Positions 1 through 10,751 of a DNA stretch of 64,000 nt are shown one piece after another. Every line of letters starts with the position of its first letter. Positions within the stretch are counted from its first letter, which is position 1. The notes beneath the pieces are model-generated. The model made no database searches. It was not told where the DNA came from and worked only from the letters and a program-made list of their open reading frames with translations. The stretch spans positions 33,306,967 to 33,370,966 of the forward strand of contig NC_092694.1 in NCBI RefSeq assembly GCF_964275005.1, given 5' to 3'. The translations under genes were made by a program, and so were the position numbers. Source of the DNA: Diadema setosum. Taxonomy: Eukaryota; Echinodermata; Echinoidea; Diadematoida; Diadematidae.

Positions 1-186
1 ATCTCAGCCATTCCAAACCCGATATTCATCAAATCAATAGGCTTTGAAATCCTCATGGAATGGTATGCTCTGAAACATTTCAAAAGTGTTTGTGTTTTGA
101 TTTGTTTTGTTTATTTTTTTTTTATCTCGAAAAGAGTTAAAAGTTCAATGCTGATCTGCACCAATACTATAATACCATCCCTTTAA
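1..186. mobile_element. Foldback MITE copy, truncated by window edge (family M1)
   Basis: This resembles the right half of the intact copy at 53452-53846: it shares 'ctcagccattccaaa', the 'cctcatggaat' block, the 'tatctc' block and a terminal 'atccctttaa'. It is a diverged member cut off by the start of the window. No coding content. Confidence 0.5.
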
Positions 187-2058
187 CGTGCTAAAGGCCG
201 GTAGACCTAACGTGGAGAAAGTGCCCCCCCCCCCCGCAAAACAAACAAACCAGCAAACAAACAAACAAACAAACATTGTGTCACGAAGCATTACTCATTT
301 CGAGAAAAAAAAAAGAAGAAGAAGAAATCATCATAACCAACGCCCACTTTCATTGTGTATATAGTTACCTTTGTGGGGATGGATGGCATAATATGTTTGA
401 GATAACTTTTTTTTTTGGGGGGGGGGAGCTAGGGGCAAAAGTTAGTTTGGGGAATGTAACCCAGTGTGGACTGCGCGAACAATGAAAACAACTGGACTTG
501 GTTTTACAGATGACCTTTTAGTTTTACAGATTGATTTTACAGACACGACAGAGTTGACCTTTTAGTTTTAGTGATTGATTTTTCACATGAGCTTGGATTT
601 TTCGGTAATAGAAAGCCTGTTCTTCTCCTTAACTGGACAGGAAATAAAAAGTGCGTGAATGGTTGAGGGCCTATAGATTCTTCTGAGTAAAGCGAGTTTT
701 TTTTTTCTGTTCTGCTCTTTATTTTGTCACGTGGGTATCTAATAGCTGTTTTGGCGTATATAGATTCTCCATACCTCTATAGAGCACGAAGCTAACTGTA
801 GTATTTGTTTGTCATACGAGAACATAATGGTAAAAAAAAAAAAAAAATGTGATCTGAAACTGCGTACGTCTCTGAAACTGCTGATGTATCATAAATTGGT
901 TTCTATGCCGAACAGAAATTATTTTTAACAGAACCAGAACATAGTTATGAAACAGAGTGTTTCATATTTAAGGGAATGGGTATGAGTGGACAGGTATGCA
1001 GCCACGATGCATGTCATGAACCAGAGGCATCGCATGTTCCTACATTTGATTATGATTGTACATCATTGTTATCACGTAAGTATACATTATTTTCGTACTG
1101 CGTCGGATTAATATCATCTTTTTAAAAATAAGAATTGTTATTTGAATTACTTCTATACGTAAGGAACACACACATAACAAAATGTTTATATAAAGACACA
1201 AAAAATAAGTCCAGGTAAAAATCACAGGCTTTTTCGAACACTTATGACCTTAGATGTGTATAATCCACCCTCATGTTGTTTATCTTGAATGAGGGAATCT
1301 TGTCAAGCCTTGTCCCCGAAAAACAACGTAAACATTTTCTTGAGACGCATGTGATCAGCAAATTCAACGAGCAATGACGTGCCAAATTTGAGCCATGCAG
1401 CTGTATGGTCAAGTCTTAAGAATCGGTTAATAATTCACTGTTGCCACGGTTGCAGATGTTAATTTGCGGTAACCGCTACGGAGTAATTGATTGCCTACCC
1501 GTCTTTTTCGTAACATAGTAAGTCATTATTGGCAACTTGTCATTTGTTGTTTCGTCGAATTAGGTTGTTCAATTTCTTTTAGAGCGTATTCTTTGTGGGA
1601 AGTCGCGGGCAGACGATTTGTTGCTTAGACTTATTAGGGTTTGACATCCGAGTCCGGCCACAGAATGACTTTCATAGAACATCGATCTCTTTGAAATTAA
1701 TTTCATCTCCATATTGACCGATTCTTTTTCGCTGTGAAATCCCTGTTCGCTCATTTTTCAATGAGTTCAGCAGATGGTGTTCATTGCCATATTTTGTAAA
1801 TTGTTATATTCTGACCACTTAATTTGAGTTCGCTCGCTTTCGTTTGCTCGTTTTTCAATCAGTAAGTTGAGCAGATGGCTTTCACTGCCGTATCTTGTAA
1901 ATTGTTAATTTCTGACCTCTGAATTTGAGTCGTGGGTTGTCTTTATATCTATCGTGTCTATTCCGGCATGTTGTACTGCTGTTTGCTGTCGCAAAACAAA
2001 CGATTTTTGCATTACTTTCCTTGAGACAAACGCTTACAACGGGCTTGGACTGTCAATA
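187..2058. other. No gene seen; AT-rich spacer with simple runs
   Basis: It holds a poly-C run and an (AAAC)n tract near 226-275, poly-A and poly-T runs, and a near-repeat around 1740-1930 in which similar text (gttcgctc, tttttcaat, cagatgg, ttgtaaattgtta) occurs twice. The short open frames have no recognisable product. Confidence 0.5.
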
Positions 2059-2279
2059 GGGAGCTTTAGATTTTCGCGACGGGGACATTCAGAGGGGAAA
2101 AGATCTATTCTGAACATGCGCAGAATCGCGTATCAAAGTCGATCTATTAATCAAACACGCGCCTTAGTTTTCACTAAGCGTTCTGGGCCATTTTTACGTC
2201 CGCACAATTCACGTCGTAGAGAGCTAGCATGCACCGATCATTATTATATGGGAGCGCCATTTTATTTTTTGTAGGTTGC

Positions 2280-3480
2280 GTCAATTTGCCAAATTTGAGC
2301 TGTCATCAAGAGAAAAGCGCGTAGGTGTTGCTCGGTAACGTTGCTTCGTTCGGCGTGTTTCTACAGAGAATCCGATAGATCTAGAATTTGCAAACGCGTA
2401 ATAAAATGCTACGCTAACGCAGACCCGGGTTGTTTCCACAGAAAGCGTATAATCGGATAGAATCCGATTCTACGCCTGTATGCAGTTGTGACCGGATGTC
2501 TGGAAAGTTGGCTTAATGCATTGTGGGTAAATAAACATTCATCATGACGGCTGGTAAATTTGCCGATCGAGGGTGTTTCTGCAGTCTAGGTTAGCACTGT
2601 GTCTGATGAAGCACGATGACGTCAATGGTGACTTCAGATAATACATCCAGGTCTTACCGCGAACTCACATCATCTAGCTGTATCGGATTATTGAACCCGG
2701 CTTGTTTCCACAGCGCTGAAAGAGGGAACTGACTCGGTATTTTTGTGGCTATCGGAATCTGAAAGAAACCGACACTGGTGCGTTTCTACAGGATCTTCTA
2801 TCGGATAGATCCGATTATAGACCCAGAATTTGGAGTTGTGTAGAAACACGCCGAAAGTCTTCTCTGCTCATCACGCAGTCTGGTGATGCCAGGAACCGTG
2901 CTTATGTGCTTCTTAGTATGACATCACAAAAGAAGTTTGCTAAAGCAGCTCTTATCCCCCTTAGCCGAATCATGAGCCGAACTGTGATCGGACCACTGAC
3001 TACAGTGGATCGGACTTCTTCGAACTCTGGGAAATGGGTCAAAGCGTAAGCGCTAAAGAGGAATCGATAGCGTAGGTCGTGTCATGCGCCCGCGTACGCA
3101 TTCGACTAAACCACCGGGACCATGTGCCTTTAAAGGTGCATGGTCCCGGTGTTTAGTCAAATGCGTACGCGGGCGCACGGCGCAAGTTTCCTATAGAGAC
3201 CTGCGCTATTGACTCCTCTTTAGCGCTTACTCTTTGGCCCACTTTCCCCGAGTCCGAAGAAGTCCGATTCACTGTAGTCAGTGGTCGGATCACAGTTCGG
3301 CTCATGATTCTGCTGAGGGGGGTGACAGCTTTAGCAAACTTCTTTTGTGATGTCATAATAACAAGCACATAATGCACGCACCCTGGCATTACTACAGACT
3401 GTGCGATGCGCAGAGAAGACAATAAAGGCAACGTTACTTAGCACACCTACGCACTTTACTCTTGATGACAGCTAAACTTC
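2280..3480. mobile_element. Large foldback element inserted in the M2 MITE
   Basis: This is a long imperfect palindrome centred near 3126. Its arms pair from 'gagctgtcatcaagag' near 2298 with 'ctcttgatgacagct' near 3459, through the 'gacatcacaaaagaagttt' blocks (near 2921 and 3336), to a tight central hairpin at about 3086-3178 (gcgcccgcgtacgcatt/aatgcgtacgcgggcgc). The left arm is longer because another element sits in it at 2349-2855. Exact outer ends are uncertain. Confidence 0.7.
2349..2855. mobile_element. 507-bp TIR element nested in the foldback arm
   Basis: It is bounded by a perfect 16-base terminal inverted repeat, ttcggcgtgtttctac, whose complement lies at 2840-2855. A subterminal 'atccgatagat' block also recurs in inverted orientation. 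The opposite palindrome arm (3410-3435) lacks this segment and so serves as an empty-site reference. No clear target duplication was seen. Confidence 0.7.
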
Positions 3481-3927
3481 GGTAATCTTCGTATCAATGC
3501 TAACGGTGATCGGCAGTATTATCAACAGCGCCCTCTACACTACCGGGACTATGCACCTCTAAACACGGCGCAGAGGAAGAGGAGAACGTCCAGCTCAAGC
3601 GTCGTCTCAAATGTCCGCGCCGCAAATCTGGATCATCATCATTCGACATTTCGTCTTTGGCAAAAGAATTAATGAGATGTTCTTGATTTCTGTAATCCTT
3701 TCATGAGCAATCAATAAGCTAAGATAAACGAATTAATTAATATGATAATGCTAACCATAAAGATAATGTTATTGACGATAACAATAATTGATATTTTATA
3801 GCGACCTTTCCACTGGATACAAGGTGCTATGAGAATGATGTCATTTCTGGTCGGCATTATGGGGGAAGCAAAACAGGCAATTACAGTACGTGACCACTGC
3901 ATGTATACATAGGCAGGGATAGGAATT

Positions 3928-4100
3928 TCAGAATGAGGAGGCCTTCATATTATTTTGTTTGAAGTGATCCAGTGTTGGTGATGATTTCAGTAGAGGAGGG
4001 AGCCTATTCCACAGCATAGGTGCAGTAGAGGAGAAAGCGGAGTCGCGAGCTATAGTTTGCTGGTGCACGGTTTGATGAAGGTGACTGACGGTGAAAGACG
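3928..4100 (-). pseudogene. LINE reverse-transcriptase C-terminal remnant
   Basis: On the minus strand, one frame ending in TGA (complement of 3928-3930) reads ARDSAFSSTAPMLWNRLPP followed by a hydrophilic tail. The pattern 'AF..aAP.LWN.LPp.l......f' is the conserved C-terminal end of many animal non-LTR retrotransposon ORF2 proteins. Upstream on that strand the frame hits a stop within about 30 codons and similarity passes to other frames, so it is a decayed fragment. The clade cannot be assigned from so little. Confidence 0.5.
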
Positions 4101-5100
4101 AGTGCGCCTAGAGTGAGTGTCGTACCAGACACTCTCCGTCGTACACTGGTAGGAGAAGCTTGAGGGATGTCCTTTCATGAACTGGGAGCCAGTGGAGTCA
4201 ACATATGAGATGAGTGGCATGAGAACGTGAACGAACATGTTACACAACTCTAGAGGTTGCACACTCTCCATATCAACCTGAATAATTGCGTCTAGAAGAG
4301 CATTGCATTATTAGTCAAGTAGAGGTAGACCAATGCACGGACTGCTGTGTGACAAGGAGAAGTATCAATGGATTTTCTGATCCTAAAGAGATTCTGATGT
4401 TGTTAGCTAACTTGCAGATCTGTGAAACATGAGTGCTAATAATTTGCATCGGAGGAAAAGACAACTCCTGGATGGCCAGAGGGAGATGAGTGTTGTACCA
4501 ACAACAAGTTTGATGTCCTGTACGAGCACAAAGTGGTGTTGGGAGGAAAAAATAAGAAACTCTGTTGTTGGTTGTTTTTTGGTCTTCTTCATTGAGTTTT
4601 ATCTTGGTACCAATAGGGCAATAAAAGGACTCATGAAATATCTGAAAGCGTGGTTACGTAGAAAATTTTCGATTGAGTTACAGTCGGAAAGAGCAAATGG
4701 AAATGATTGGCAGATTGCGCAGATAGCTTGTCATTCGCTGTTTGCAGATCTGTCCGTATCTGTTATAATAAACCGCTGTCGCTTGTAATATTCAGTCTAA
4801 TGTTCAGCTGTATCACCATACATTTTTTTTTTTAAGTCAATAGTATGATCATTTCCTGTGGAAATATAGGTCTGCAGAATTCTGACAAGGTTGGACAAAT
4901 ACTTTATCTTGTAAATGACAAAAGTGAGGTCTATTGCTGCGTTTTGAATATCCTTTATAGATATCTTTGCAAATGATAATATGTAGAATGGTCTGGAAAC
5001 TGTTCCTGGACAAGCACCTAGAGGAGCAGCATTCAATGTATTTACGGAAAGCAGGAATAGGTAGTTATCCTCTCCTACATACCGCTTTTGACTCATGCAT
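4101..5100. other. No gene seen; probably decayed retroelement
   Basis: It continues upstream, on the minus strand, from the LINE remnant. A plus-strand open frame of 119 codons (4429-4788) resembles no family I know and has no splice or start context, so I do not call it a gene. Confidence 0.35.
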
Positions 5101-5565
5101 TTTTGGCCCGCTCCTGGTCCGAGCTAAATTAGCCCGCGCCAAGCATTAAAAATTGCGTTCAATAACTAGAGCAGAGCCGCACTACTTTTACGATGACCCA
5201 TTCATAAACTCGGTAAAGTAAGGGATAACTGCCATGGTAACTGAACACATCATGGACAGAGCGGAAGTGCATTTTCGCGAGATATATGTACGTGCCGCGC
5301 GCTTATGAGCTGAGCAGCGGAAGCTGTGACCTTTGACCGTGAAAGAAATTTTGGCCCGCGCCTAGCGCTGCATGCTATCCTTCATAAACTCTTCGATCAG
5401 CGCCAGGCCCGCGCCTGGTCCGCGCCTGGTGCTAGCTGCAGCAGCGCCAAAATAGTCCGCACCTGGCGCGGGCCACTTTGGCCCCCACCCATTCATAAAC
5501 TCAAAATTTTCGACTTGGTCCGCTCCTGGTCCGCTCCTGGTCCGAGCCAAGAGGGTTACTGAAAG
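5100..5565. repeat. GC-rich repeat cluster with 'cctggtccg' motifs
   Basis: Motifs of the form 'gctcctggtccg' or 'gcgcctggtccg' recur at about 5110, 5407, 5417, 5521 and 5532. The text 'cccattcataaactc' occurs twice (near 5197 and 5487). It is compositionally unlike its flanks and is probably a degraded repeat element of unknown class. Confidence 0.4.
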
Positions 5566-5604
5566 GGGTATATGAGAGCACTGCAACAGGAAAGTCGCAT
5601 ATGC

Positions 5605-5819
5605 TCGGTTTTCGGTTCACCATGTGTGAGTCCTTAAAAGGACTGTTAGAATCGCCAATGACAGGAGGAATGAGAAGGTAGGATAAGAAGCAAGAAAATT
5701 GAGCGAGAGTATTTTTTTTCTGGGGTGTGTGTAGTCCTGAAAAGGACTGTGAACTGAAAAGGGATAGAGGAGCTAGGAAAAGTACTTTGAGGACTCACAC
5801 ATGGTGAACCGAAAACCGA
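5605..5819. mobile_element. 215-bp foldback MITE
   Basis: The ends form a nearly perfect inverted repeat of about 28 bases (tcggttttcggttcaccatg and its complement at 5800-5819). Inner 'ggact'-containing blocks are also inverted. There is no coding content. Confidence 0.7.
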
Positions 5820-6546
5820 CCATACGCTATGTACATCACCATGCAAACGCCTTCCTCCAAGAACACTAAAGTCACTGTTGGAACTAAAACAATGCAATAA
5901 AAAGAATCATTACACAAAAAGAAGTGAAACATGTATTGTCAGGCTATATAAGGACGACCGCTGTGCTGCGTAACATCTTCTATACCCGAAACCCTCTTTA
6001 AATGTAAGGTTAAAGGTTGCCTCGTTTTGACAGTACAGTGAGTGCCTACCCACAAAAATTATAATGCGCACAGACACTAGGTTTTGATGGACGTTATAGC
6101 ACAAATTGAATAAAGAATGATTAAGGTCCCTCCCAGTGAAACTCTACTATTTCTATGGCTCGGCTGGCAAAACTTTTTAAATACATATGAGTCAGAACGA
6201 ACATAGTGGATAAAGCCACTTGTGTAAACGTGGACGTGGTTAGACTCTGACTAAAGTGCGTGTATTTCGACGTAGCGAAGGTGTGACATGTCCGAGTTGG
6301 CTTCCATCAAGTCACACATACACCGAATAAAGTGTGATTTTTTTTCTTTCTATCAAAAGTACAACATGAATAGCCCAATTTTATATTTGAAGTGACACCC
6401 ATTTAGCATGGTAATATTACTAAATGTTCACTAGCACATGACATTTATTCATTACTTTGCGTAAAATCATATTCTATTCCATGCAAAATGAATGTGAACA
6501 GTTGTTAAAAACAAATCCACCTTTCTGCCTATCCAATTATCAACAG
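5820..6546. other. No gene seen upstream of the transporter exons
   Basis: The region just before the first recognised transporter exon is AT-rich, with no obvious exon. The preceding SLC16 exon (TM1-TM2, usually with a GWGW-type motif) was looked for here and further left, and was not found. Confidence 0.4.
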
Positions 6547-6687
6547 GTCCGATAGCAGGTGCTCTCAACCGCACATTGGGCTGTCGCCCGCTAATCTTCA
6601 TTGCAGGTGTCCTGGGTGTCTTGTCCCTCATCTGCTTGTCTTTCGCCACAAGGCTGTGGCACATCATTTTATGCAGCGTCGTATCAG
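6547..6687 (+). CDS. Transporter exon (TM2/TM3 region)
   Basis: Acceptor 'tatcaacag' precedes 6547. The first two bases complete a Gly codon, followed by PIAGALNRTLGCRPLIFIAG and a helix running to SVVSG. Donor gtgagc follows 6687 (phase 1). Confidence 0.75.
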
Positions 6688-9390
6688 GTGAGCGTTACTT
6701 ATCTTTATTCCTCTTCTTTCGGGAATTTTTGAAAGGACTGAGAGGGAGTATCGTCGGGATTTTATATAACTTAAGTGTCTTTTCAGTAAAGGGTTTCAAT
6801 TTTGTGTGTATGTCATGTGTGTGTGTGTGTGTTTTAATTCAGTCTGATGATACAGTTTTTCAGTACTTCTTATGTTGTGTAATCACAAAGCCTGGAAATA
6901 AACATTAAAGGCATAATTTACCATTTGCAGATGAAAGCATTAGTGCTATAAAATAGTTCTAAAATGTGAGTTAGGGATAGAAACAACCACTGTCAAAATT
7001 TGAATCCGTATAATCGATGTTAAGTGTTGTTAAATACACAAAATGTGAACAATAGTTATAATAAAAATTTTTCCAGACTAAACCGTATACAGTTACGGTT
7101 TATTGAGAAAAACCCTGATATCTCCTTACATTTTAGGTTTTATTGCAAATATTTCATATGGTAGGATGTTTTATGATACAACAGACCTACACATTTGCAT
7201 CAAATATGATATCTTGAAAATTTTTGAAATCACTGCTCCCAAAGGTAAACTGGACCTTTAAGTGCTTTAGATCATTATATAACAAGAAGGAAGATGATAA
7301 CACATTTTCTTATTCTTACGCCAGGCATATCGTATGGGCTTGCTGACCAGGGATGTGTTATTGCCGTTGGGATCTATTTCGACCGCTGGCACGGTTTGGC
7401 CAACGGATTCGCCTCCAGCGGCGCCAGCGTGGGAGTCATGGTAGGTCCACTCCTGACAACGACGCTCATCAACATTTTCACTTGGCGGGGCGCAGTCCTG
7501 ATCTTTGCGGGAATGGTAGCTCATTTCTGTGTAACCGCCATGGTGATACGGCCACTCTCTTGGTGGATGAGTGGGCATCGCCGGGAATCTTCCAACACCC
7601 AAGAAGAGAGTCGCTGGTCCGTAGCAACAGTCAGCAGCGGGGTGCCTATCTGCGAAGAAAAGGAATTCGCTCCGCAACTGTCAATCCAGAAAGAAGACAA
7701 CAAGCAAACCACATGTACCCCAAATCAGACTGACAGTAAAGTACATACTCCCGTCGCAGCCTGTTGCAGATTTACCAAAGCATTCTTCGACCTGGTAGGA
7801 TTTACTATACTTGTTAAAAACCCTAGAGTTCTTGTGCTCTGTGTTACGGTATTTTTTCTTGGTTGCGGCTACTTTCCGACCTATACTTACGTCACCAGCT
7901 ATGCCCTTGCGTCCGGTGTCAGTGAACTGAAAGCATCATACATCTTCACCATCAGTGGAGTGTGTATGTTGGTAGCGAGACTTTCCCATGGATTCCTCTT
8001 GGATTATGACGTACTTTCACCCCCGATGCTCTTTGGAGTTTCAGCTACGTTGGCGTTTGCTGGAAACTTTGTTATAGCCATTTTCACGTCCTTTGCGGCG
8101 TTTGCTACATTTGGCGCCATATTTGGGACCGCAGCGGGTACTGCGTTGGCCCTTGCTCCACCGCTGACGAAGTCTGTCACATCCCGGAAGGAGCTACCGA
8201 GTGTACTAGCATTACAGGCATTTTTCCAGGGAATCGGACAGGTGTTATGCGTCTATGTTCAAGGTACAGTAATAGTGTGCATGGTGTTTTCACCTTTGTT
8301 ATGCCTCTATGTTCAAGGTATAGTAATAATGTGGTGATTTCGCCTTTGACGTTCAGAAGACATGCAACTGTACGTGCACAATAGAATGATAAGGAAGCTG
8401 ATTTGAAAAGCAAACATGTTAATTATGTAGATAAATATACGGATATATTGACTATAGTGATGACAGATAGGAAATCATGGTGATAGTTACGATTATTTCC
8501 ACATAATCACCGCACTGGCCCAGATAGCCATACATGTAGCAGTATATATTTGCGTCCTTCAGTTTTAGTACACATGTATTACTACATGCCGATCTTTACA
8601 CCTCTTGGATATTTCTGAAAATGTTTCTTATTGTCTCCTAAAAAAAAATTGGTAACCTGAAACCCCATCTTTAACCAAATTTTTTATCATTTTAAACGTT
8701 TCATCATTTAAAATTAGTCGCATAATCTGTAGCAAAAAAAAAAAAGAAGAAGAGAAGCTTAATAGTGTCATATGAAATATTCAAATTTCATCTATCCTGT
8801 TGTTGTTGTTGTTTGCCGTCTGTTTCTCTTGTTTGACTCAATTTCTGAAAACCAACTCGAAAATGCGGCTGGTATATAAATAGACATGTGGAAGGAGCTT
8901 TTCTGTTAATAAAGAAAAGAAACTAGGAAGGATAATCATAATTCCTACCGTCAAGATAAGAATATTAACTTAAAAGTCTGACAAGGAGCCCGTTGCATAA
9001 AACTCCAACCGGATTTTTTTCCGGTTGAAATCACAAAATTCTGGTTGGAAGCTCCCAACCAGAGTTTTCATGCAACGGATTTTACATTCTTAGGTTAGCA
9101 ACCTTAAAAAATTCAGGTTGGGCAAATCCCAACCTGAATTTTTCAAGGTTGCTAAAAAAGTTTTATGTAACGGGACCAAGGACATATTTACTCACCTGCT
9201 AATCACTAATTCTTTCTTCACAGGTGTACTTTTTGATACCACAGGCTCATACAGCGCCTGTTTCTACTTGACGGGAGCTTGCCTGCTTACAGCTGGGGTC
9301 AGCGGTTTTATACTACAGGCGCTTACCCAAGTGTTTCAGCGAAGGAAGACAAACCCAAAAATGAGGGCGTCTCCAGTCAGGAAATCATAA
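6547..9390 (+). CDS. SLC16/monocarboxylate-transporter-like MFS carrier (3' part)
   Basis: Three exons (6547-6687, 7325-8263, 9224-9390) join in phase with GT-AG introns and encode about 414 C-terminal residues ending at TAA 9388-9390. What is seen: a GPIAGALNRTLGCRP loop between two membrane helices; a YFDRWHGLANGFASSGASVG segment typical of SLC16 carriers in TM4-TM5; hydrophobic helices on both sides of a hydrophilic central loop (roughly 7560-7760); and a second six-helix half ending in GVLFDTTGSYSACFYLTG. Family knowledge: SLC16 proteins are 12-helix plasma-membrane carriers of lactate, pyruvate, ketone bodies, aromatic amino acids or thyroid hormone, often with H+. The substrate here cannot be read from sequence. 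About 70-80 N-terminal residues (TM1-TM2) are missing, presumably encoded upstream or outside the window. Oddity: the GPP-type motif usual before the TM11 'G-L-x-D' is replaced by VLCVYVQ, and the end of exon 2 is tandemly duplicated. Confidence 0.82.
6905..7263. mobile_element. MITE (family M3) in a transporter intron
   Basis: It has imperfect terminal inverted repeats starting TTAAAGG. A second copy in opposite orientation lies at about 25395-25640. The element ends about 60 bases before the acceptor of the next transporter exon. Confidence 0.6.
7325..8263 (+). CDS. Transporter main exon
   Basis: This 939-base exon has acceptor 'cttacgccag' and donor aag|gtacag. It encodes TM4-TM6, the central hydrophilic loop and TM7-TM10, and keeps phase 1 at both ends. 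A second potential donor, aag|gtatag, lies exactly 54 bases downstream at 8317, with the frame open to it. Confidence 0.85.
8245..8350 (+). repeat. 54-bp tandem duplication across exon end and donor
   Basis: The text 'ttatgc(g/c)tctatgttcaag' followed by 'gta(c/t)agtaata' occurs at 8245 and again at 8299. The surrounding 'gtg..ggtg.ttt.c.ccttt' is repeated too. Two near-identical 5' splice sites therefore lie 54 bases apart, with the reading frame open through both. Confidence 0.85.
8988..9175. mobile_element. MITE of two back-to-back hairpins before the last exon
   Basis: The ends are gcccgttgcataaaact and agttttatgtaacggga. Inside are two separate hairpins (about 8991-9078 and 9095-9175) with complementary 'ccaacc/ggttgg' arms. 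It stops only about 48 bases before the acceptor at 9223, leaving a short interval that still holds a plausible branch site (tgctaatcac) and pyrimidine tract. Confidence 0.7.
9224..9390 (+). CDS. Transporter terminal exon (TM11-TM12, C-tail)
   Basis: Acceptor 'tctttcttcacag' precedes 9224. The exon encodes GVLFDTTGSYSACFYLTG, a last hydrophobic helix and a short basic cytoplasmic tail ending RKS-stop at 9388-9390. An attaaa near 9578 could be a poly(A) signal. Confidence 0.82.
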
Positions 9391-9990
9391 TTCTCCCTAA
9401 ATAATTTCGTGTGCATGTTCACAGATAAAACTCACCCAAGGCGTTCATTGAAATACTATTCACGATGGGACTGCATTCAGTAGTTCGACATCTACAGTTA
9501 CAGTTACAGTTTGCCCATGTATTTCGTTAAAACTATACAAGTATGGTGTTTATGTATATTATAAAAAGATGATGCGCATTAAAGGGACATTCCAGACGAT
9601 TTCCATAATTTCACATCATGGAGTACATAAATCAACAGCTCCATGTATAGATTTGTGGAATTTATCGTGGTCCTTCAGCATAGAATTCGATACTTTGAAA
9701 ACCCCAAAAAATTACACTGAACAAAGATGACATTATAGAGCCTCACTAATGTAGCAATGTAATTCCATTACAATACCACATGCTTAACAAGTTCACATGT
9801 GGATAATTTATGCGTACGTTTTCTTTTGTTCTGCTTCCTTGCGCCCTAACTCATGCATTCTTGTTGTGAGGCTGCCATGTCATCATCCTAGTTCGTTGTG
9901 ATTTGTTGTAAATTTTGAAAACACACCTATTCCTCATCCCGATCACTATAAATCCTAAAACTCTGCCCCCAGATTAACCAATTTGTTGTT
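9391..9990. other. Likely transporter 3' UTR and spacer, no gene
   Basis: There is no exon-like frame. The sequence after the stop is AT-rich, with attaaa near 9578 as the best poly(A) signal candidate. Confidence 0.35.
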
Positions 9991-9994
9991 CATA

Positions 9995-10445
9995 TGTGAC
10001 CGTGCACCTCAAAACCAACATAAAGTCGCACACACTTATTTTGCGTGAGGACTGAAAATAAGTGAAATGGGTCAACCTAGCCGAACTTGACTTTTCCATA
10101 CTTTCTGAAAGAGCGGGTCTTCTTTTACATTATGCTAATATTTGGTATCATAAAACGGGCAGGAAAATGTGTTTTTTTAAAGCAGTTTATCTCGAACATT
10201 TTTGGTAGAATAGTGTGATTAGGCGTGTCTTTAGAATCCCTTTTTCATTTCTGAAAAACCTTGTCCACACTCTTCATTTTCAACTCTAATAACTTTTGAA
10301 AGGATAGTGCTACTGCTTTGAAAGTTGGCATTGATTATGGACAGAATGTGTTAATGAGGCATGCTTGATTTCAGTTTAATCTGATTATCCTTTCATTGTT
10401 GTTACCTTTGTTATTGTCTAGGAGTTCGTTATCAATTGTGAACAT
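9995..10445 (+). mobile_element. Repeat family M4, copy 1
   Basis: It starts tgaccgtgcacctcaaaacc. It matches the reverse complement of about 31390-31838 over its length; shared blocks include 'gaaatgggtcaacc', 'tttgaaagttggcatt' and 'ggacagaatgtgttaat'. It is non-coding and helps define the target site of the insertion at 28448. Confidence 0.65.
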
Positions 10446-10751
10446 TAAGAACACGCTTGTTCTTTGTTTTTGTTTTTTGTTTGGTGGAATTTGGACGGGA
10501 GCGAGGGATGAAGTTTGCTATTTTTTTTTCTTAATCGTCTACTCATAAAATGGCCTGTTAGTTGAGAGTCATAGTACTTCAAGGAATCACACGATCGGAC
10601 AATTATTGTTTTGCATGACAACGTTGACCAGCCAGACACGCACCTATTTATTGTAATATGCAGCTTTGTGAGAATATGTGTAATAATGTGCAGCTTTGTG
10701 AAATATGTTTTAGAGAGTTCCTGACACATCTGTATATGGATGTCTATTTTT

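Larger units (their letters stand above)
2059..3630. mobile_element. MITE (family M2) interrupted by nested elements
   Basis: The left end 'gggagctttagattt' and about 220 bases of interior match the reverse complement of the compact copy at 43835-44175. The far end (about 3570-3630, 'ggagaacgtccagctcaag' onward) matches the other end of that copy, but its last bases are degraded. Between them lies about 1.3 kb absent from the compact copy: a large palindrome that itself contains a further insertion. The left flank ends in TA, like the compact copy, so a TA target duplication is likely. Confidence 0.7.

Noticed and set aside
1954..2274. 106-codon open frame at the start of the nested MITE
   Set aside because: Most of it is non-coding MITE sequence shared with 43835-44175, where the frame is not kept.
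4429..4788. 119-codon plus-strand open frame
   Set aside because: No recognisable domain or splice context, and it lies in a region likely derived from a minus-strand retroelement.
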